A stretch of 64,000 bases of DNA from JASHPR01 sp963842355 (lineage in GTDB: Bacteria > Actinomycetota > Actinomycetes > Streptosporangiales > Streptosporangiaceae): NCBI GenBank assembly GCA_963842355.1, contig CAWJGC010000005.1, positions 41,134-105,133 on the forward strand, in the 5' to 3' direction. The notes beneath the pieces are model-generated. The model had not been told where the DNA came from. It was given only the letters and a program-made list of their open reading frames with translations, and did no database searches. This document shows positions 23,938-33,245 of the stretch, one piece after another (position 1 is the stretch's first letter; each line of letters opens with the position of its first letter). Both the position numbers and the translations under genes were made by a program.

Positions 23938-24924
23938 GTGAATCACCCGCTGAGCGCGCCGATGGAGATCGGGTTCGACTACACCCGCTCGCTCGGCCCG
24001 ACGCTGAGCCAGTTCATGGCCAGCCTGGCCGGCCGGCGCATCCTCGGCGCGCGGGCCGCCGACGGCCGGGTGCACGCCCCGCCGTTCGAGTACGACCCGG
24101 TGACACTCGCGCCGCCGGGCGAACTGGTGCCGGTCGGGTCCGAGGGCAGCGTGACGACCTGGTCGTGGGCGCCGCAGCCGCTGGAGGGCCAGCCGCTGGC
24201 GCACCCGTTCGCGTGGGCGCTGATCCGCCTCGACGGCGCGGACACCGTGATGCTGCACGCGGTGGACGCGGGATCGGCCGCCGCGATGCGCACCGGGATG
24301 CGGGTGCGGGCGCGGTGGGCGGCGAACACCGTCGGGCACATCCGCGACATCGCCTGCTTCGAGCCCATCTCCGGGCCGAAGGGGGAAGTGGAGCGGGACG
24401 GGGAGGTGGGTGGGGGACGGGGCCCCGGAGGCGAGCAGGCAAGCACCGTGACGATGATCACGACTCCGGTGCGGCTGCACTACCAGCACACCGCGTCGCC
24501 CGGGGAGAGCAGCTTCCTGCGCGGCCTGGCCGAGGGCAAGCTGCTCGGTCAGCGCTGCCCGGCCTGCGGCAAGGTCTACATCCCGCCGCGCGGGGCCTGC
24601 CCCACCGACGGGGTGCCGACCACCGACGAGGTAGAGCTGGCCGATCAGGGCACCGTGACCACCTTCTGCGTGGTCAACGTGCCCTATCCCGGGCAGCGGG
24701 TGACGCCGCCGTACGTCGCCGCCTCGGTGCTGCTCGACGGCGCCGACATCCCGTTCCAGCACCTGATCCTGGGCTGCGACCCGGGCGAGGTCCGGATGGG
24801 CATGCGGGTCCGGGCGTTCTGGAAGCCCCGCCACCAGTGGGGCACCACGCCGGAGAACATCGACCACTTCTACCCCGCCGGCGAGCCTGATGCGCCCTAC
24901 GAAACCTACGCCCACCACTTGTAA
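23938..24924 (+). CDS. DUF35 / OB-fold zinc-ribbon protein, Rv3521-like
   Basis: A 328-residue protein with two OB-like halves. The second half holds a rubredoxin-type zinc ribbon (LGQRCPACGKVYIPPRGACP, two CxxC-like pairs) followed by the OB fold GTVTTFCVVNVPYPGQRVTPP. This is the DUF35 arrangement that partners thiolase-like Ltp proteins; in mycobacteria Rv3521 precedes ltp4 and ltp3 in the same order seen here. It is thought to stabilise a retro-aldolase or thiolase complex on steroid-CoA. An insert of charged Gly-rich sequence (residues ~150-175) lies between the halves. GTG start; 29 bp to the next gene. Confidence 0.85.
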   Translation: MNHPLSAPMEIGFDYTRSLGPTLSQFMASLAGRRILGARAADGRVHAPPFEYDPVTLAPPGELVPVGSEGSVTTWSWAPQPLEGQPLAHPFAWALIRLDGADTVMLHAVDAGSAAAMRTGMRVRARWAANTVGHIRDIACFEPISGPKGEVERDGEVGGGRGPGGEQASTVTMITTPVRLHYQHTASPGESSFLRGLAEGKLLGQRCPACGKVYIPPRGACPTDGVPTTDEVELADQGTVTTFCVVNVPYPGQRVTPPYVAASVLLDGADIPFQHLILGCDPGEVRMGMRVRAFWKPRHQWGTTPENIDHFYPAGEPDAPYETYAHHL

Positions 24925-24953
24925 CGGGAGTACTCCCTGATGAGGCCAACCTG

Positions 24954-26006
24954 ATGACTGACGTCGCCGTCATCGGCTTCGCCCAGTCCCCCGTCGTGCG
25001 CCACGGCGAGGGCACCACCAGCGGCGTGGAGATGCTCGTGCCGATCTTCGCCGAGGTGATGCGGAGCACCGGGCTGGCCAAGGGCGACATCGGCTTCTGG
25101 TGCTCCGGTTCCTCCGACTACCTGGCCGGCCGGGCCTTCTCGTTCGTCCAGGCGGTGGACGCGATCGGGGCGTTCCCGCCGATCATGGAATCGCACGTGG
25201 AGATGGACGGCGCCTGGGCGCTGTACGAGGCCTGGGTGAAGATCCTGACCGGCGAGGCCGACATCGCGCTGGCGTACGGCTTCGGCAAGTCGTCGGCGGG
25301 CGAGCTACGGCGGGTGCTGGCCCTGCAGCTTGACCCTTACCTGCTCGCCCCGCTCTGGCCCGACTCGGTGACCATCGCGGCGCTGCAGGCCAGGCTCGGG
25401 ATCGAGGCCGGGATCTGGACCGAGAAGGACATGGCCGAGGTGGCGGCGCGCAGCCGCGCCGCGGCGGTCGCGAACCCGCAGGCCCAGCTATCCGGCGAGG
25501 TCTCCGCCGACGAACTGCTCGGCCTGCCCTACGTGGCCGAGCCCCTGCGCGCACACGACTGCGCGCCGGTCGGCGACGGGGCCGCGGCCGTGATCCTGGC
25601 GGCCGGCGAGCGGGCCCGCGAGCTGTGCCCGCGGCCGGCCTGGATCACCGGGTTCGAGCACCGGATCGACTCCGGGGCGCTGGGGGCGCGCGACCTGACC
25701 ACGGCGCCGTCGGCCGCCGAAGCCGGCCGCGCGGCCGGGGCGGCGGGCGTCGCGGTCGCGGAACTGCACGCGCCCTTCACCCATCAGGAGATCCTGCTGC
25801 GCGGCGCCCTGGGCCTGGACGACGCCGCCGTGGTCAACCCCTCCGGCGGCGTGCTCTGCGGCAACCCGATGTTCGCGGCCGGCCTGGCCCGGATCGGGGC
25901 CGCGGCGCGGGAGATCATGTCCGGCCGCGCCGACCGGGCCCTCGGCCACGCCAGCAGCGGTCCCGCCCTGCAGCAGAACCTCGTGTGCGTGATGGAGGCG
26001 CGATGA
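24954..26006 (+). CDS. ltp4: Thiolase-like lipid-transfer protein Ltp4
   Basis: A 350-residue member of the SCP-x/thiolase-like superfamily. It shows LPYVAEPLRAHDCAPVGDGA and the C-terminal thiolase-fold motif NPSGGVLCGNPMFAAGLARI, but the N-terminal nucleophile region reads GFWCSGSSDYLAG rather than a canonical thiolase Cys loop. Mycobacterial Ltp4 (Rv3522) sits in the same gene order and belongs to the sterol regulon. It is translated from ATG 24954, with GAGG 8 nt upstream, and is followed at 43 bp by ltp3. Likely acts in aldol or thiolytic release of the side-chain fragment, with the DUF35 protein as partner (inference). Confidence 0.82.
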   Translation: MTDVAVIGFAQSPVVRHGEGTTSGVEMLVPIFAEVMRSTGLAKGDIGFWCSGSSDYLAGRAFSFVQAVDAIGAFPPIMESHVEMDGAWALYEAWVKILTGEADIALAYGFGKSSAGELRRVLALQLDPYLLAPLWPDSVTIAALQARLGIEAGIWTEKDMAEVAARSRAAAVANPQAQLSGEVSADELLGLPYVAEPLRAHDCAPVGDGAAAVILAAGERARELCPRPAWITGFEHRIDSGALGARDLTTAPSAAEAGRAAGAAGVAVAELHAPFTHQEILLRGALGLDDAAVVNPSGGVLCGNPMFAAGLARIGAAAREIMSGRADRALGHASSGPALQQNLVCVMEAR

Positions 26007-26049
26007 GCCAAAGGGCCTCGGAAGCGCCCCGGAGGCGAAAGGAAGCACC

Positions 26050-27216
26050 GTGAAGCAGCAGGCCGCGGTGCTCGGCGTCGGCCAGACCCGGCACCGGGCC
26101 CGGCGCAGCGACGTCTCCATCGCCGGGCTGTGCCGCGAGGCGGTGGACCGGGCCCTCGCCGACGCGGGCACGGCCGCGGCGGACATCGACGCCGTGGTGG
26201 TCGGGAAGGCACCCGACCTGTTCGAGGGCGTGATGATGCCCGAGCTTTACCTCGCGGACGCGCTCGGCGCCGTCGGCAAGCCGATGCTGCGCGTGCACAC
26301 GGCGGGCTCGGTCGGCGGGGCGACCGGGCTGGTCGCGACCAGCCTGGTCCAGGCGGGCGTGCACCGGCGGGTGCTCGCGGTCGCGTTCGAGAAGCAGTCG
26401 GAGTCGAACGCCATGTGGGCGCTGTCGATCACGCCGCCGTTCAGCATCCCGCTGCTGGCCGGAGCGGGCGGGTACTTCGCCCCGCACATCCGCGCCTACA
26501 TCCGCCGCAGCGGCGCGCCCGATCACATCGGCGCGATGGTGGCGGTCAAGGACCGGCGCAACGGCAGCCTCAACCCGTATGCCCACCTGCAGCAGCCGGA
26601 CATCACGCTCGAGTCGGTGCGCTCCTCCCCCATGCTGTGGGACCCGGTCCGCTACGACGAGACGTGCCCCTCGTCGGACGGCGCGTGTGCCGTGGTCCTC
26701 GGCGACCAGGCGGCGGCGCAGGCGGCGCAGGCCGAGGGCCGGGCGGTGGCCTGGATCCGCGCCACCGCCATGCGCACCGAGCCGACGATGTTCTCGGGCA
26801 AGGACCACGTCAACCCGCAGGCCGGCGCCGACGCCGCGGCGGCGCTGTGGCGGCAGGCGGGCATCACCGACCCGCTGCAGCAGATCGACGTGGCCGAGAT
26901 CTACGTCCCGTTCTCCTGGTTCGAGCCCATGTGGCTGGAGAACCTCGGCTTCGCCGCCGAGGGCCAGGGGTGGCGGCTGACCAAGGCCGGCGAGACCGAG
27001 ATCGGCGGCCGGCTCCCGGTCAACCCGTCGGGCGGGGTGCTCAGCTCCAATCCCATCGGCGCGTCCGGCCTGCTGCGGTTCGCTGAGGCCGCGCTGCAGG
27101 TCATGGGCAAGGCCGGCGCCCACCAGGTACCCGGGGCCGCCGTGGCGCTCGGCCACGCCTACGGCGGCGGATCGCAGTACTTCTCCATGTGGGTGGTGGC
27201 CGCGACCCCCGCCTAG
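26050..27216 (+). CDS. ltp3: Thiolase-like lipid-transfer protein Ltp3
   Basis: A 388-residue thiolase-superfamily protein resembling mycobacterial Ltp3 (Rv3523). Visible motifs are AVLGVGQTRHRARRSDVSIA at the start, HTAGSVGGATGLVATSLVQA in the position of the thiolase nucleophile loop (no Cys there), and VNPSGGVLSSNPIGASGLLR and VALGHAYGGGSQYFSMWVV at the end. A good AGGAAG site precedes the GTG start. Lack of the nucleophilic Cys suggests an aldolase-type or structural role with Ltp4 rather than classic thiolysis. Last gene of the operon driven from site 3. Confidence 0.82.
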   Translation: MKQQAAVLGVGQTRHRARRSDVSIAGLCREAVDRALADAGTAAADIDAVVVGKAPDLFEGVMMPELYLADALGAVGKPMLRVHTAGSVGGATGLVATSLVQAGVHRRVLAVAFEKQSESNAMWALSITPPFSIPLLAGAGGYFAPHIRAYIRRSGAPDHIGAMVAVKDRRNGSLNPYAHLQQPDITLESVRSSPMLWDPVRYDETCPSSDGACAVVLGDQAAAQAAQAEGRAVAWIRATAMRTEPTMFSGKDHVNPQAGADAAAALWRQAGITDPLQQIDVAEIYVPFSWFEPMWLENLGFAAEGQGWRLTKAGETEIGGRLPVNPSGGVLSSNPIGASGLLRFAEAALQVMGKAGAHQVPGAAVALGHAYGGGSQYFSMWVVAATPA

Positions 27217-27227
27217 CCCGCGAGAAC

Positions 27228-27283
27228 GACAGCAACGCGCCGGCGATGCCGCCATGGCGACAGCGACGCGCCGGCGACGCCGC
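27228..27283. repeat. Imperfect 25-bp direct repeat between convergent genes
   Basis: Two copies (27228-27252 and 27259-27283) beginning GACAGCRACGCGCCGGCGA differ at two positions and are spaced 31 bp apart. They fill the gap between the convergent ltp3 and cyp125 genes. No hairpin of terminator quality is evident. Confidence 0.6.
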
Positions 27284-28510
27284 TCAGCGGTAGCTGACCG
27301 GCAGCCGCTTGATGCCGTTCAGCCAGCCCGAGCGCAGCCGCACCGGATCGCCGGCCAGGCGGATGCCCGGCACGCGGTCGGCGAGCGCGTTGAAGATCAG
27401 GTCGATCTCCAGCCGGGCGAGGCTGGCGCCCAGGCAGAAGTGCGCGCCGCTGCCGCCGAAGCCCAGGTGCGGATTGGGGCTGCGGCGGATGTCGAACCGC
27501 TCGGGCTGGTCGAAGACCTCCTCGTCGAAGTTGGCCGACCGGTAGAACAGGCCGACCCGCTGGCCGGCCCGGACCGGCTGGCCGCCCAGGGCGGTATCGG
27601 CGAGCGCGGTGCGCTGGAACACGGTCACCGGGGTCGCCCACCGGATGATCTCGTCGGCCGCGGTGTCGGGCCGCTCGGCCCGGAACAGCTCCCACTGGTC
27701 CGGGTGGTCGAGGAAGGCGAGCATCCCGTGCGAAATCGCGTTGCGGGTGGTCTCGTTGCCCGCCACGGCCAGCAAGATCACGAAGAAGCCGAACTCGTCC
27801 GGCGAGAGATTGCCGCCGTCGACCTGCGCGTGCACGAGCTTGGTCACGATGTCGTCCCGGGGGCACTGCCGGCGGTCCTCGGCCAGCGCCATGCTGTACC
27901 CGATGAGCTCGGCCGCCGCGGCCGCCGGGTCGCCGACGTACTCGGGATCGTCGTAGCCCACCATGTCGTTCGACCAGCCGAACACCTGGCGCCGGTCTTG
28001 CTGCGGCACGCCGATCAACTCCGCGATCGCCTGGAGCGGCAACTCCGCCGCCACGTCGGTGACGAAGTCGCCGGTGCCCTTGGCGAGCGCATCCGCCGCG
28101 ATCTGCTCGGCCCGCGCCGACAGGGCCGCGCGCAGGTTGCTGATCGCCCGGGGAGTGAAGCCGCGGGAGACGATCCCGCGCAGCTTGGTGTGCTGCGGCG
28201 GGTCGATGTTGAGCATGACGAACCGCTGCAGCTCGATCTGGTCCCGGGTCGCGCCCTCCTGATGGCGGATGATCGCGGTGTTCTCCCAGGTGGAGTACTT
28301 GTCGCTGTCCCTGGAGACCGCCACGACATCCGCGTGCCTGGTCACCACCCAGTAACCCTCGTCGTCGAAGCCCCCGATGCCCCGCCGCTGCGGGTTCCAC
28401 CAGACCGGCGCGGTGCGCCGCAGCTCGGCCAGTTCCTCGGCCGGCACGCGCCGGGCGTACAGGTCGGGATCGGTGAAGTCGAACCCGGGCGGGATGGTGG
28501 GCTCGGCCAC
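27284..28510 (-). CDS. cyp125: Cytochrome P450 CYP125 (sterol C26-hydroxylase/oxidase)
   Basis: A 408-residue P450 close to mycobacterial CYP125 (Rv3545c), which oxidises cholesterol or cholestenone at C26 to the acid that is then CoA-activated. Motifs: IPPGFDFTDPDLYARRVPAE at the N-terminus, I-helix LLAVAGNETTRNAISHGM, ADEIIRWATPVTVFQRTAL (ExxR) and the heme loop FGGSGAHFCLGASLARLEID with the Cys ligand. GTG 28510 is chosen because GGAGGCAACC precedes it; an upstream TTG at 28543 lies inside the operator. Divergent from fadA5, as in mycobacteria, with KstR-like boxes at both ends of the shared region. Ferredoxin partners are not nearby. Confidence 0.92.
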   Translation of the reverse strand: MAEPTIPPGFDFTDPDLYARRVPAEELAELRRTAPVWWNPQRRGIGGFDDEGYWVVTRHADVVAVSRDSDKYSTWENTAIIRHQEGATRDQIELQRFVMLNIDPPQHTKLRGIVSRGFTPRAISNLRAALSARAEQIAADALAKGTGDFVTDVAAELPLQAIAELIGVPQQDRRQVFGWSNDMVGYDDPEYVGDPAAAAAELIGYSMALAEDRRQCPRDDIVTKLVHAQVDGGNLSPDEFGFFVILLAVAGNETTRNAISHGMLAFLDHPDQWELFRAERPDTAADEIIRWATPVTVFQRTALADTALGGQPVRAGQRVGLFYRSANFDEEVFDQPERFDIRRSPNPHLGFGGSGAHFCLGASLARLEIDLIFNALADRVPGIRLAGDPVRLRSGWLNGIKRLPVSYR

Positions 28511-28538
28511 GGTTGCCTCCGCCTTCCGCTCGCAAGAC

Positions 28539-28552
28539 TGCAACGTGTTCTA
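28539..28552. promoter_or_regulatory. KstR-like operator, site 4 (cyp125)
   Basis: TGCAACGTGTTCTA fits TnnAACnnGTTnnA at every fixed position. It lies 29 bp upstream of the cyp125 start on the minus strand. Confidence 0.78.
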
Positions 28553-28606
28553 GTTTGATTCAACCACGCAGGGCGCTTCCCGTGAACTTCCGCTGCTGCC
28601 TTGTCC

Positions 28607-28620
28607 GGTAACACGTTCTA
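28607..28620. promoter_or_regulatory. KstR-like operator, site 5 (fadA5)
   Basis: GGTAACACGTTCTA matches the KstR consensus except for the first base. A TACTAT -10-like element (28619-28624) overlaps its right end, so a bound repressor would cover the fadA5 promoter; the fadA5 start is 48 bp downstream. Confidence 0.65.
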
Positions 28621-28668
28621 CTATGAGACCGCTGGCGAGAGCCGGAACGAGGAGACAGGGGAGCCACG

Positions 28669-29832
28669 GTGGGCACTGCGGTGATCGCAGAGGCGGTACG
28701 GACCCCGATCGGCAAGCGCGGCGGCGTGCTGGCCGGCCTGCACGCCGCGGAGATCCTGGGCGCCGCGCAGCGCGGGCTGCTCGACCGGGCGGGCATCGAT
28801 CCCGCCGAGGTGGAGCAGGTCGCCGGCGGCTGCGTGACCCAGGCGGGCGAGCAGTCGGGCAACGTCACCCGCACGGCCTGGCTGCACGCGGGGCTCCCGC
28901 ACGCGACCGGATGCCAGACCCTCGACGCCCAGTGCGGCTCGGCGCAGCAGGCGGCCCATCTCGTGGCCGGGCTCATCGCGGCCGGCGCCATCGAGACGGG
29001 TGTGGCCTGCGGGGTAGAGGCGATGTCCCGGGTGCCGCTCGGGGCGAACGCCGGGACCGGGGCCGGAACGCCCAAGCCGGACTCCTGGGACATCGACCTG
29101 CCGAACCAGTACCTGGCCGCCGAGCGGATCGCGCAGCGGCGCGGGCTGTCCCGCGACGAGATCGACCGCTTCGGTCTGCGGTCGCAGACGCTGGCCCAGG
29201 CGGCCTGGGCCGAGGGCCGGTTCGACCGGGAGACCCTGCCGGTCAAGGCGCCGGTCCTGGGCTCCGATCGCCAGCCGACCGGCGAGACCCGCACGGTCGA
29301 CCGGGACCAGGGCCTGCGCGAGACCAGCCTGGAGGCCCTGGCCAGGCTCAAGCCGGTGCTCGACGGGGGGCTGCACACCGCGGGCACGTCCTCGCAGATC
29401 TCCGACGGCGCCGCCGCGGTGCTCCTGCTCGAGGCGGGCCGGGCCCGGGCGCTCGGCCTGCGGCCGCGGGCCCGGATCGTGGCCCAGTGCCTCATCGGGG
29501 CCGAGCCGTACTACCACCTGGACGGTCCGGTCGCGGCCACCGAGCGAGTGCTCCGGCGCAGCGGCATGGTCATCGGCGACATCGACCTGTTCGAAGTGAA
29601 CGAGGCGTTCGCGTCGGTCGTGCTGTCCTGGCTGAGCGTGCGCCGGCCCGACCCGGACCGGGTCAACGTCAACGGCGGCGCGATCGCGCTCGGCCACCCG
29701 GTGGGCAGCACGGGCGCCCGGCTGATCACCACCGCCCTGCACGAGATGGAGCGACGCGACGCGAGCACCGCCCTGATCTCCATGTGCGCCGGCGGCGCCA
29801 TGGCGACCGCCACGATCCTGGAGCGCCTGTGA
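28669..29832 (+). CDS. fadA5: Thiolase FadA5 (steroid side-chain beta-ketothiolase)
   Basis: A 387-residue thiolase closely resembling mycobacterial FadA5 (Rv3546), which releases acetyl-CoA from the 3-keto steroid side chain. The nucleophile is C89 in TLDAQCGSAQQAAHL; the C-terminal NVNGGAIALGHPVGSTGAR (His) and SMCAGGAMAT (second Cys) complete the catalytic set. GLRETSLEALARLKPVLDGG and HTAGTSSQISDGAAAVLL are shared family blocks. GTG start with GGGGAG 4-5 nt before it. Divergent from cyp125, the same arrangement as in mycobacteria, with KstR-like boxes between. Confidence 0.93.
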   Translation: MGTAVIAEAVRTPIGKRGGVLAGLHAAEILGAAQRGLLDRAGIDPAEVEQVAGGCVTQAGEQSGNVTRTAWLHAGLPHATGCQTLDAQCGSAQQAAHLVAGLIAAGAIETGVACGVEAMSRVPLGANAGTGAGTPKPDSWDIDLPNQYLAAERIAQRRGLSRDEIDRFGLRSQTLAQAAWAEGRFDRETLPVKAPVLGSDRQPTGETRTVDRDQGLRETSLEALARLKPVLDGGLHTAGTSSQISDGAAAVLLLEAGRARALGLRPRARIVAQCLIGAEPYYHLDGPVAATERVLRRSGMVIGDIDLFEVNEAFASVVLSWLSVRRPDPDRVNVNGGAIALGHPVGSTGARLITTALHEMERRDASTALISMCAGGAMATATILERL

Positions 29833-29954
29833 CCCGCTGACGCCCCGCCGCTGACACGCCCCGGGCCCGCCCGGCCCGGATTCATTTCTTGATCAACTGC
29901 GGACGGGGCGTGATCATAGGGACAGAACGGGAGTTCGGCGGTGGGGGTGGTGGC

Positions 29955-32900
29955 GTGAATTCGTTCCAGGCTCGCTCGACTGATCCCGTCCGGCCGCGCC
30001 GCGTGGCGGGCCGGTTCCGGCTGCGCCTGCGGCGGCTGCGTTCTGCCCTCTTCGGCCCGCTGCGCCGCATATTCAAGTCGCGCCGCACCCGGCGGAGACG
30101 CCGCGGCGTCGATGAGAAGCGGGCCTGGGTACGCGGCCGCCCGCTCGTCGGGGTCATCAAGATCGCATCCGTGATCGGCGGGGTCATCCTCCTGGTGGCG
30201 GTGGGCCGGTCGCTCTACGAGGTGGCCGTGGGCCACCCGACCAACGCGCTGGGGGTAAACGTCGATGCGACATGCCGGAACGTGGGCTTCTCGTGCGACG
30301 TCCTCGCCGGGACCCTCGGACCCCTGTTCTCTTTCGCGTTCGTGTACGCGCTGTTCCTGCTGGTCCGGCTCTGGGCCGTGCGCGGGCCGTACGTGCGCAA
30401 GGCGCGGGAGGAGCCAGAGCAGGTCGTCGACACCGCGGGCAGCATCATCGGCCAGGTGGTCGGCCGGGACGAACTGTGCCACGTGATGATCGAGGATCTG
30501 CGCGACCGCGATACCCGCCGGCCGCACGTGATCGTCGGCGGGGTGGGCACCGGGAAGACCGCGCTTCTGGTCCGGCTCACCCAGCTATTAGCTGAACGGC
30601 GCGCGGTGCCGGTTCCCGTGCGGCTGCGGGACGCGCAGGATCTGGACTTCCGCGAGCTGGCGCGCAAGCGGTTCGTGTCCGACGCGAACGCGGCCCTGAA
30701 CTCCGACGCCGAGGGCGAGAAGATCTGGCGGCAGCTCTGCCGCAGCGATCGCGTCGTCGTGCTGGCCGATGGCCTGGAGGAAGCCCTCATCGACGACAAG
30801 GAACGCGACAACCGCATCCGGCTCGCGATCCGTCAGGCCGCCGAGCACCGGCTGCCTCTGATCATCGCCTCGCGGCCGCACGACCCGCTCCGCGACATGG
30901 AGGCCACGATCGTGGAGCTGGAGCCGCTGAGCGAGGAGGCGGCGCTGGAGTACCTCCGGCGGGGCTCGGGCGAGGACGAGCGCCGCCTGGACTGGGTGGT
31001 GGAGACCGCCGACGTGGCCGAGACCCCCCTGTACCTGCAGATCACCCGCCAGTTGCAGCGGGCCGGGCTGATGGAGCACCTCACCTCCCGGCGCAGCAGC
31101 CGCCGGCTCGACACCCGCGGCGTCGACCGGGCCGAGCTTCGGCTGCGCCTGCTGGAGACCTGGACCCAGGCGCTCATCGACGGGCACTTCGCGACCGGCG
31201 TGCCGCTGAGCCGCGAGGACCGCCAGGCCGCCGTCGACCAGTTGTCGGTGCTGGCCTGCATCGGCCTGCAGCGGGACCGGCTGCAGGTCAAGTTCGATGA
31301 CTTCGAGACCCTGCGCCGGCGAGACTCCCCTCCGCCGGTCATCACGGAGGTGGAGCGCAGGCTGGCCGCGCTCAGGCACCGATTCGACATCCGGCTGGCC
31401 GCGACCTGGGGCATGCGGCTCGGGCTGGTCGAGGTGCGCGGGAACGGGGTGCGTTTCCCGCACAGCCTCATCCAGGCCTACCTCGGGTCCCGGGTCATCG
31501 ACCTCGCCATGCAGGACCCGGAGTTTTCCGAGCAGGCTCTGGAGGCGCCCGGGCGGGAGTTCCTCATCGCCCTGGTGATGAACTCCCGGGCGGAGCTTCA
31601 GACCGGTCGCGCGCAAGCGGCCGCCCAGGCTCCCGGGCCCGCGGCGGACGAGGGCCCCGACGAGCGGCTGCAGAGCCTCCTGCGCGAAAAGGCCGGCCAG
31701 AACGACCACGTGAAGGCCCTCTACCTGTACGCCGCCTCGCTCCAGGTGGACTCCGTCGACCGGAATCCGGCGCACCGGGCCATAGCCGCGGATATCGCGA
31801 AGACCTGGCCGGAGATGTCGGCGCAAGACAAGCGGAGCCTCGAGGAGGCCAAGCTCAACCTGGTGCGCCGGTTCGGCGAGGCGGTAAGGATGATCACCGA
31901 GAAGCATCCGGCCGATCCGGCTGACACCTACCGCCAGTTCTACAGCATCACGATCGACGAGCCGTCCTATCCGATCCGGGTGGAAGGCGCGCAGGAGATC
32001 GGAACCGGCGGCGACAGCGCGTTCGCCGCGCTGGCCGGCTACCTCGGCCCGGGCGACCCGGGCTACGAGCAGGACGGGCCGGAGGGGCCGGCCGCGGCCG
32101 AGCCGCCCGCCGGCCGCCATCCCGGTCCGGGACACCACGAGGAACGGGCGTGGCGCGAGAGCGTGGTACGAGCCTGGCTCGCGCCGCTGCTGGTCGGATC
32201 GGTGGTGCACAACGTGCGCGACGCCAGGAGGAACCTCGAGCTGTGGCAGCAGTTCGTCGCCGAGCGTGACGGCAGCCGGAACGAGTCCGATCTGCGCCTG
32301 ACCCTGGAGGTCGCGCTCGCTCAGGGATTCAAGTACGCGGCCAACCGGCGGGGCCGGCATCCGCAGGCGAACCCGGAGACCCGGGCCTTCCTGGTCGAGC
32401 AGGCCCGGGAGATGCTGCGCGGCACCAGCTTCTGGTTCACCCGGCTGACCCTCGTGCACGCGTTGTGCCTCTGGTCGCTGACCGACAGCCCGGCGCAGCA
32501 GACCGCCGCCGAGCACGGCGCACGCAGGCGCGACGCCGACCACGGCACGCTCGTCGAGCACTGGGCCCCGTTCTCGGGACAGCCGGAGCACCCGTTCGTC
32601 GCCGAGGCGCGCAAGCTGGCCGTATGGGCGCTGGAAACTGGGCAGCCCGAGCGCTTCATCTGGATCGACGAGAGCGGCGTGGCCGCCAAGATCGGGTCCC
32701 GGCCCGCCGACGCGAGGTCGCCGCGCAAGCACAACCTGTGGATCCCGCCGTCCACCGGGTGGACCGCGCTGCACCCGCGCGCGCAGAAACTCGTCGCCGA
32801 CGTGCTCCTGCTGCTCAACCTGGCCGAACGCGGAGAGCCCGTCGACCGGAACCGCCGACTGCAGCGCACCAGCCGGCATGACCTGCCCCCGTGCCTGGCC

Positions 32901-33236
32901 GGGAACCGTTCTCCGCTCGACCCGACCCGCACCGTCGGCATGGCCGTGACCTCCGAGCCGGGATCCAACTGCACCCGCGGCTGCCCGTTCGAGCTCTGCC
33001 CGTATCCGCCGAAGGGCGAGGAGAACTACCGGATCGAGCTGAGCGAGGCGTTCTGCCGCCGCCAGCACGCGCTGATGACCGGAGGATCGTGGCGGCACCG
33101 GGCGGCCCCCTGGCAGGAAGCGCTGGCCGGAGAGCTCAAGCAGTTCTGGAAGCAGATGGGCCAGCGGTCGCAGCCCTCCGATGACGACCACGACCACGGG
33201 CCTGAACGTGCCAGCAGGCGTGCTCGTCGCGGGTAG
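29955..33236 (+). CDS. Membrane-anchored NACHT/STAND-like NTPase
   Basis: A 1093-residue protein if started at GTG 29955; a TTG at 29889 is also in frame. A very basic N-terminus (clusters of Arg) leads into two TM helices, VIKIASVIGGVILLVAV (~66-85) and LGPLFSFAFVYALFLLVRLW (~118-140). The NTPase follows: Walker A GGVGTGKTALLVRL (~195-208), Walker B DRVVVLADGLEEAL (~262-275), sensor LPLIIASRPHDPL (~300). The long C-terminal half is helical with no repeats I can name and ends with a Cys cluster CTRGCPFELCPYP. It resembles actinobacterial NACHT-domain proteins, some of which act in stress or phage defence, but no effector domain is recognised. It is unrelated to the sterol genes on either side. 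Confidence 0.75.
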   Translation: MNSFQARSTDPVRPRRVAGRFRLRLRRLRSALFGPLRRIFKSRRTRRRRRGVDEKRAWVRGRPLVGVIKIASVIGGVILLVAVGRSLYEVAVGHPTNALGVNVDATCRNVGFSCDVLAGTLGPLFSFAFVYALFLLVRLWAVRGPYVRKAREEPEQVVDTAGSIIGQVVGRDELCHVMIEDLRDRDTRRPHVIVGGVGTGKTALLVRLTQLLAERRAVPVPVRLRDAQDLDFRELARKRFVSDANAALNSDAEGEKIWRQLCRSDRVVVLADGLEEALIDDKERDNRIRLAIRQAAEHRLPLIIASRPHDPLRDMEATIVELEPLSEEAALEYLRRGSGEDERRLDWVVETADVAETPLYLQITRQLQRAGLMEHLTSRRSSRRLDTRGVDRAELRLRLLETWTQALIDGHFATGVPLSREDRQAAVDQLSVLACIGLQRDRLQVKFDDFETLRRRDSPPPVITEVERRLAALRHRFDIRLAATWGMRLGLVEVRGNGVRFPHSLIQAYLGSRVIDLAMQDPEFSEQALEAPGREFLIALVMNSRAELQTGRAQAAAQAPGPAADEGPDERLQSLLREKAGQNDHVKALYLYAASLQVDSVDRNPAHRAIAADIAKTWPEMSAQDKRSLEEAKLNLVRRFGEAVRMITEKHPADPADTYRQFYSITIDEPSYPIRVEGAQEIGTGGDSAFAALAGYLGPGDPGYEQDGPEGPAAAEPPAGRHPGPGHHEERAWRESVVRAWLAPLLVGSVVHNVRDARRNLELWQQFVAERDGSRNESDLRLTLEVALAQGFKYAANRRGRHPQANPETRAFLVEQAREMLRGTSFWFTRLTLVHALCLWSLTDSPAQQTAAEHGARRRDADHGTLVEHWAPFSGQPEHPFVAEARKLAVWALETGQPERFIWIDESGVAAKIGSRPADARSPRKHNLWIPPSTGWTALHPRAQKLVADVLLLLNLAERGEPVDRNRRLQRTSRHDLPPCLAGNRSPLDPTRTVGMAVTSEPGSNCTRGCPFELCPYPPKGEENYRIELSEAFCRRQHALMTGGSWRHRAAPWQEALAGELKQFWKQMGQRSQPSDDDHDHGPERASRRARRG

Positions 33237-33245
33237 CGACGCCGG

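Noticed and set aside
28510..28543. TTG 28543 as the cyp125 start
   Set aside because: It lies inside the KstR-like box; GTG 28510 has a good ribosome site and gives the family N-terminus.
30588..33197. 869-codon open frame antisense to the NACHT-like gene
   Set aside because: No motifs, no start signals; sense frame has Walker motifs and TM helices.
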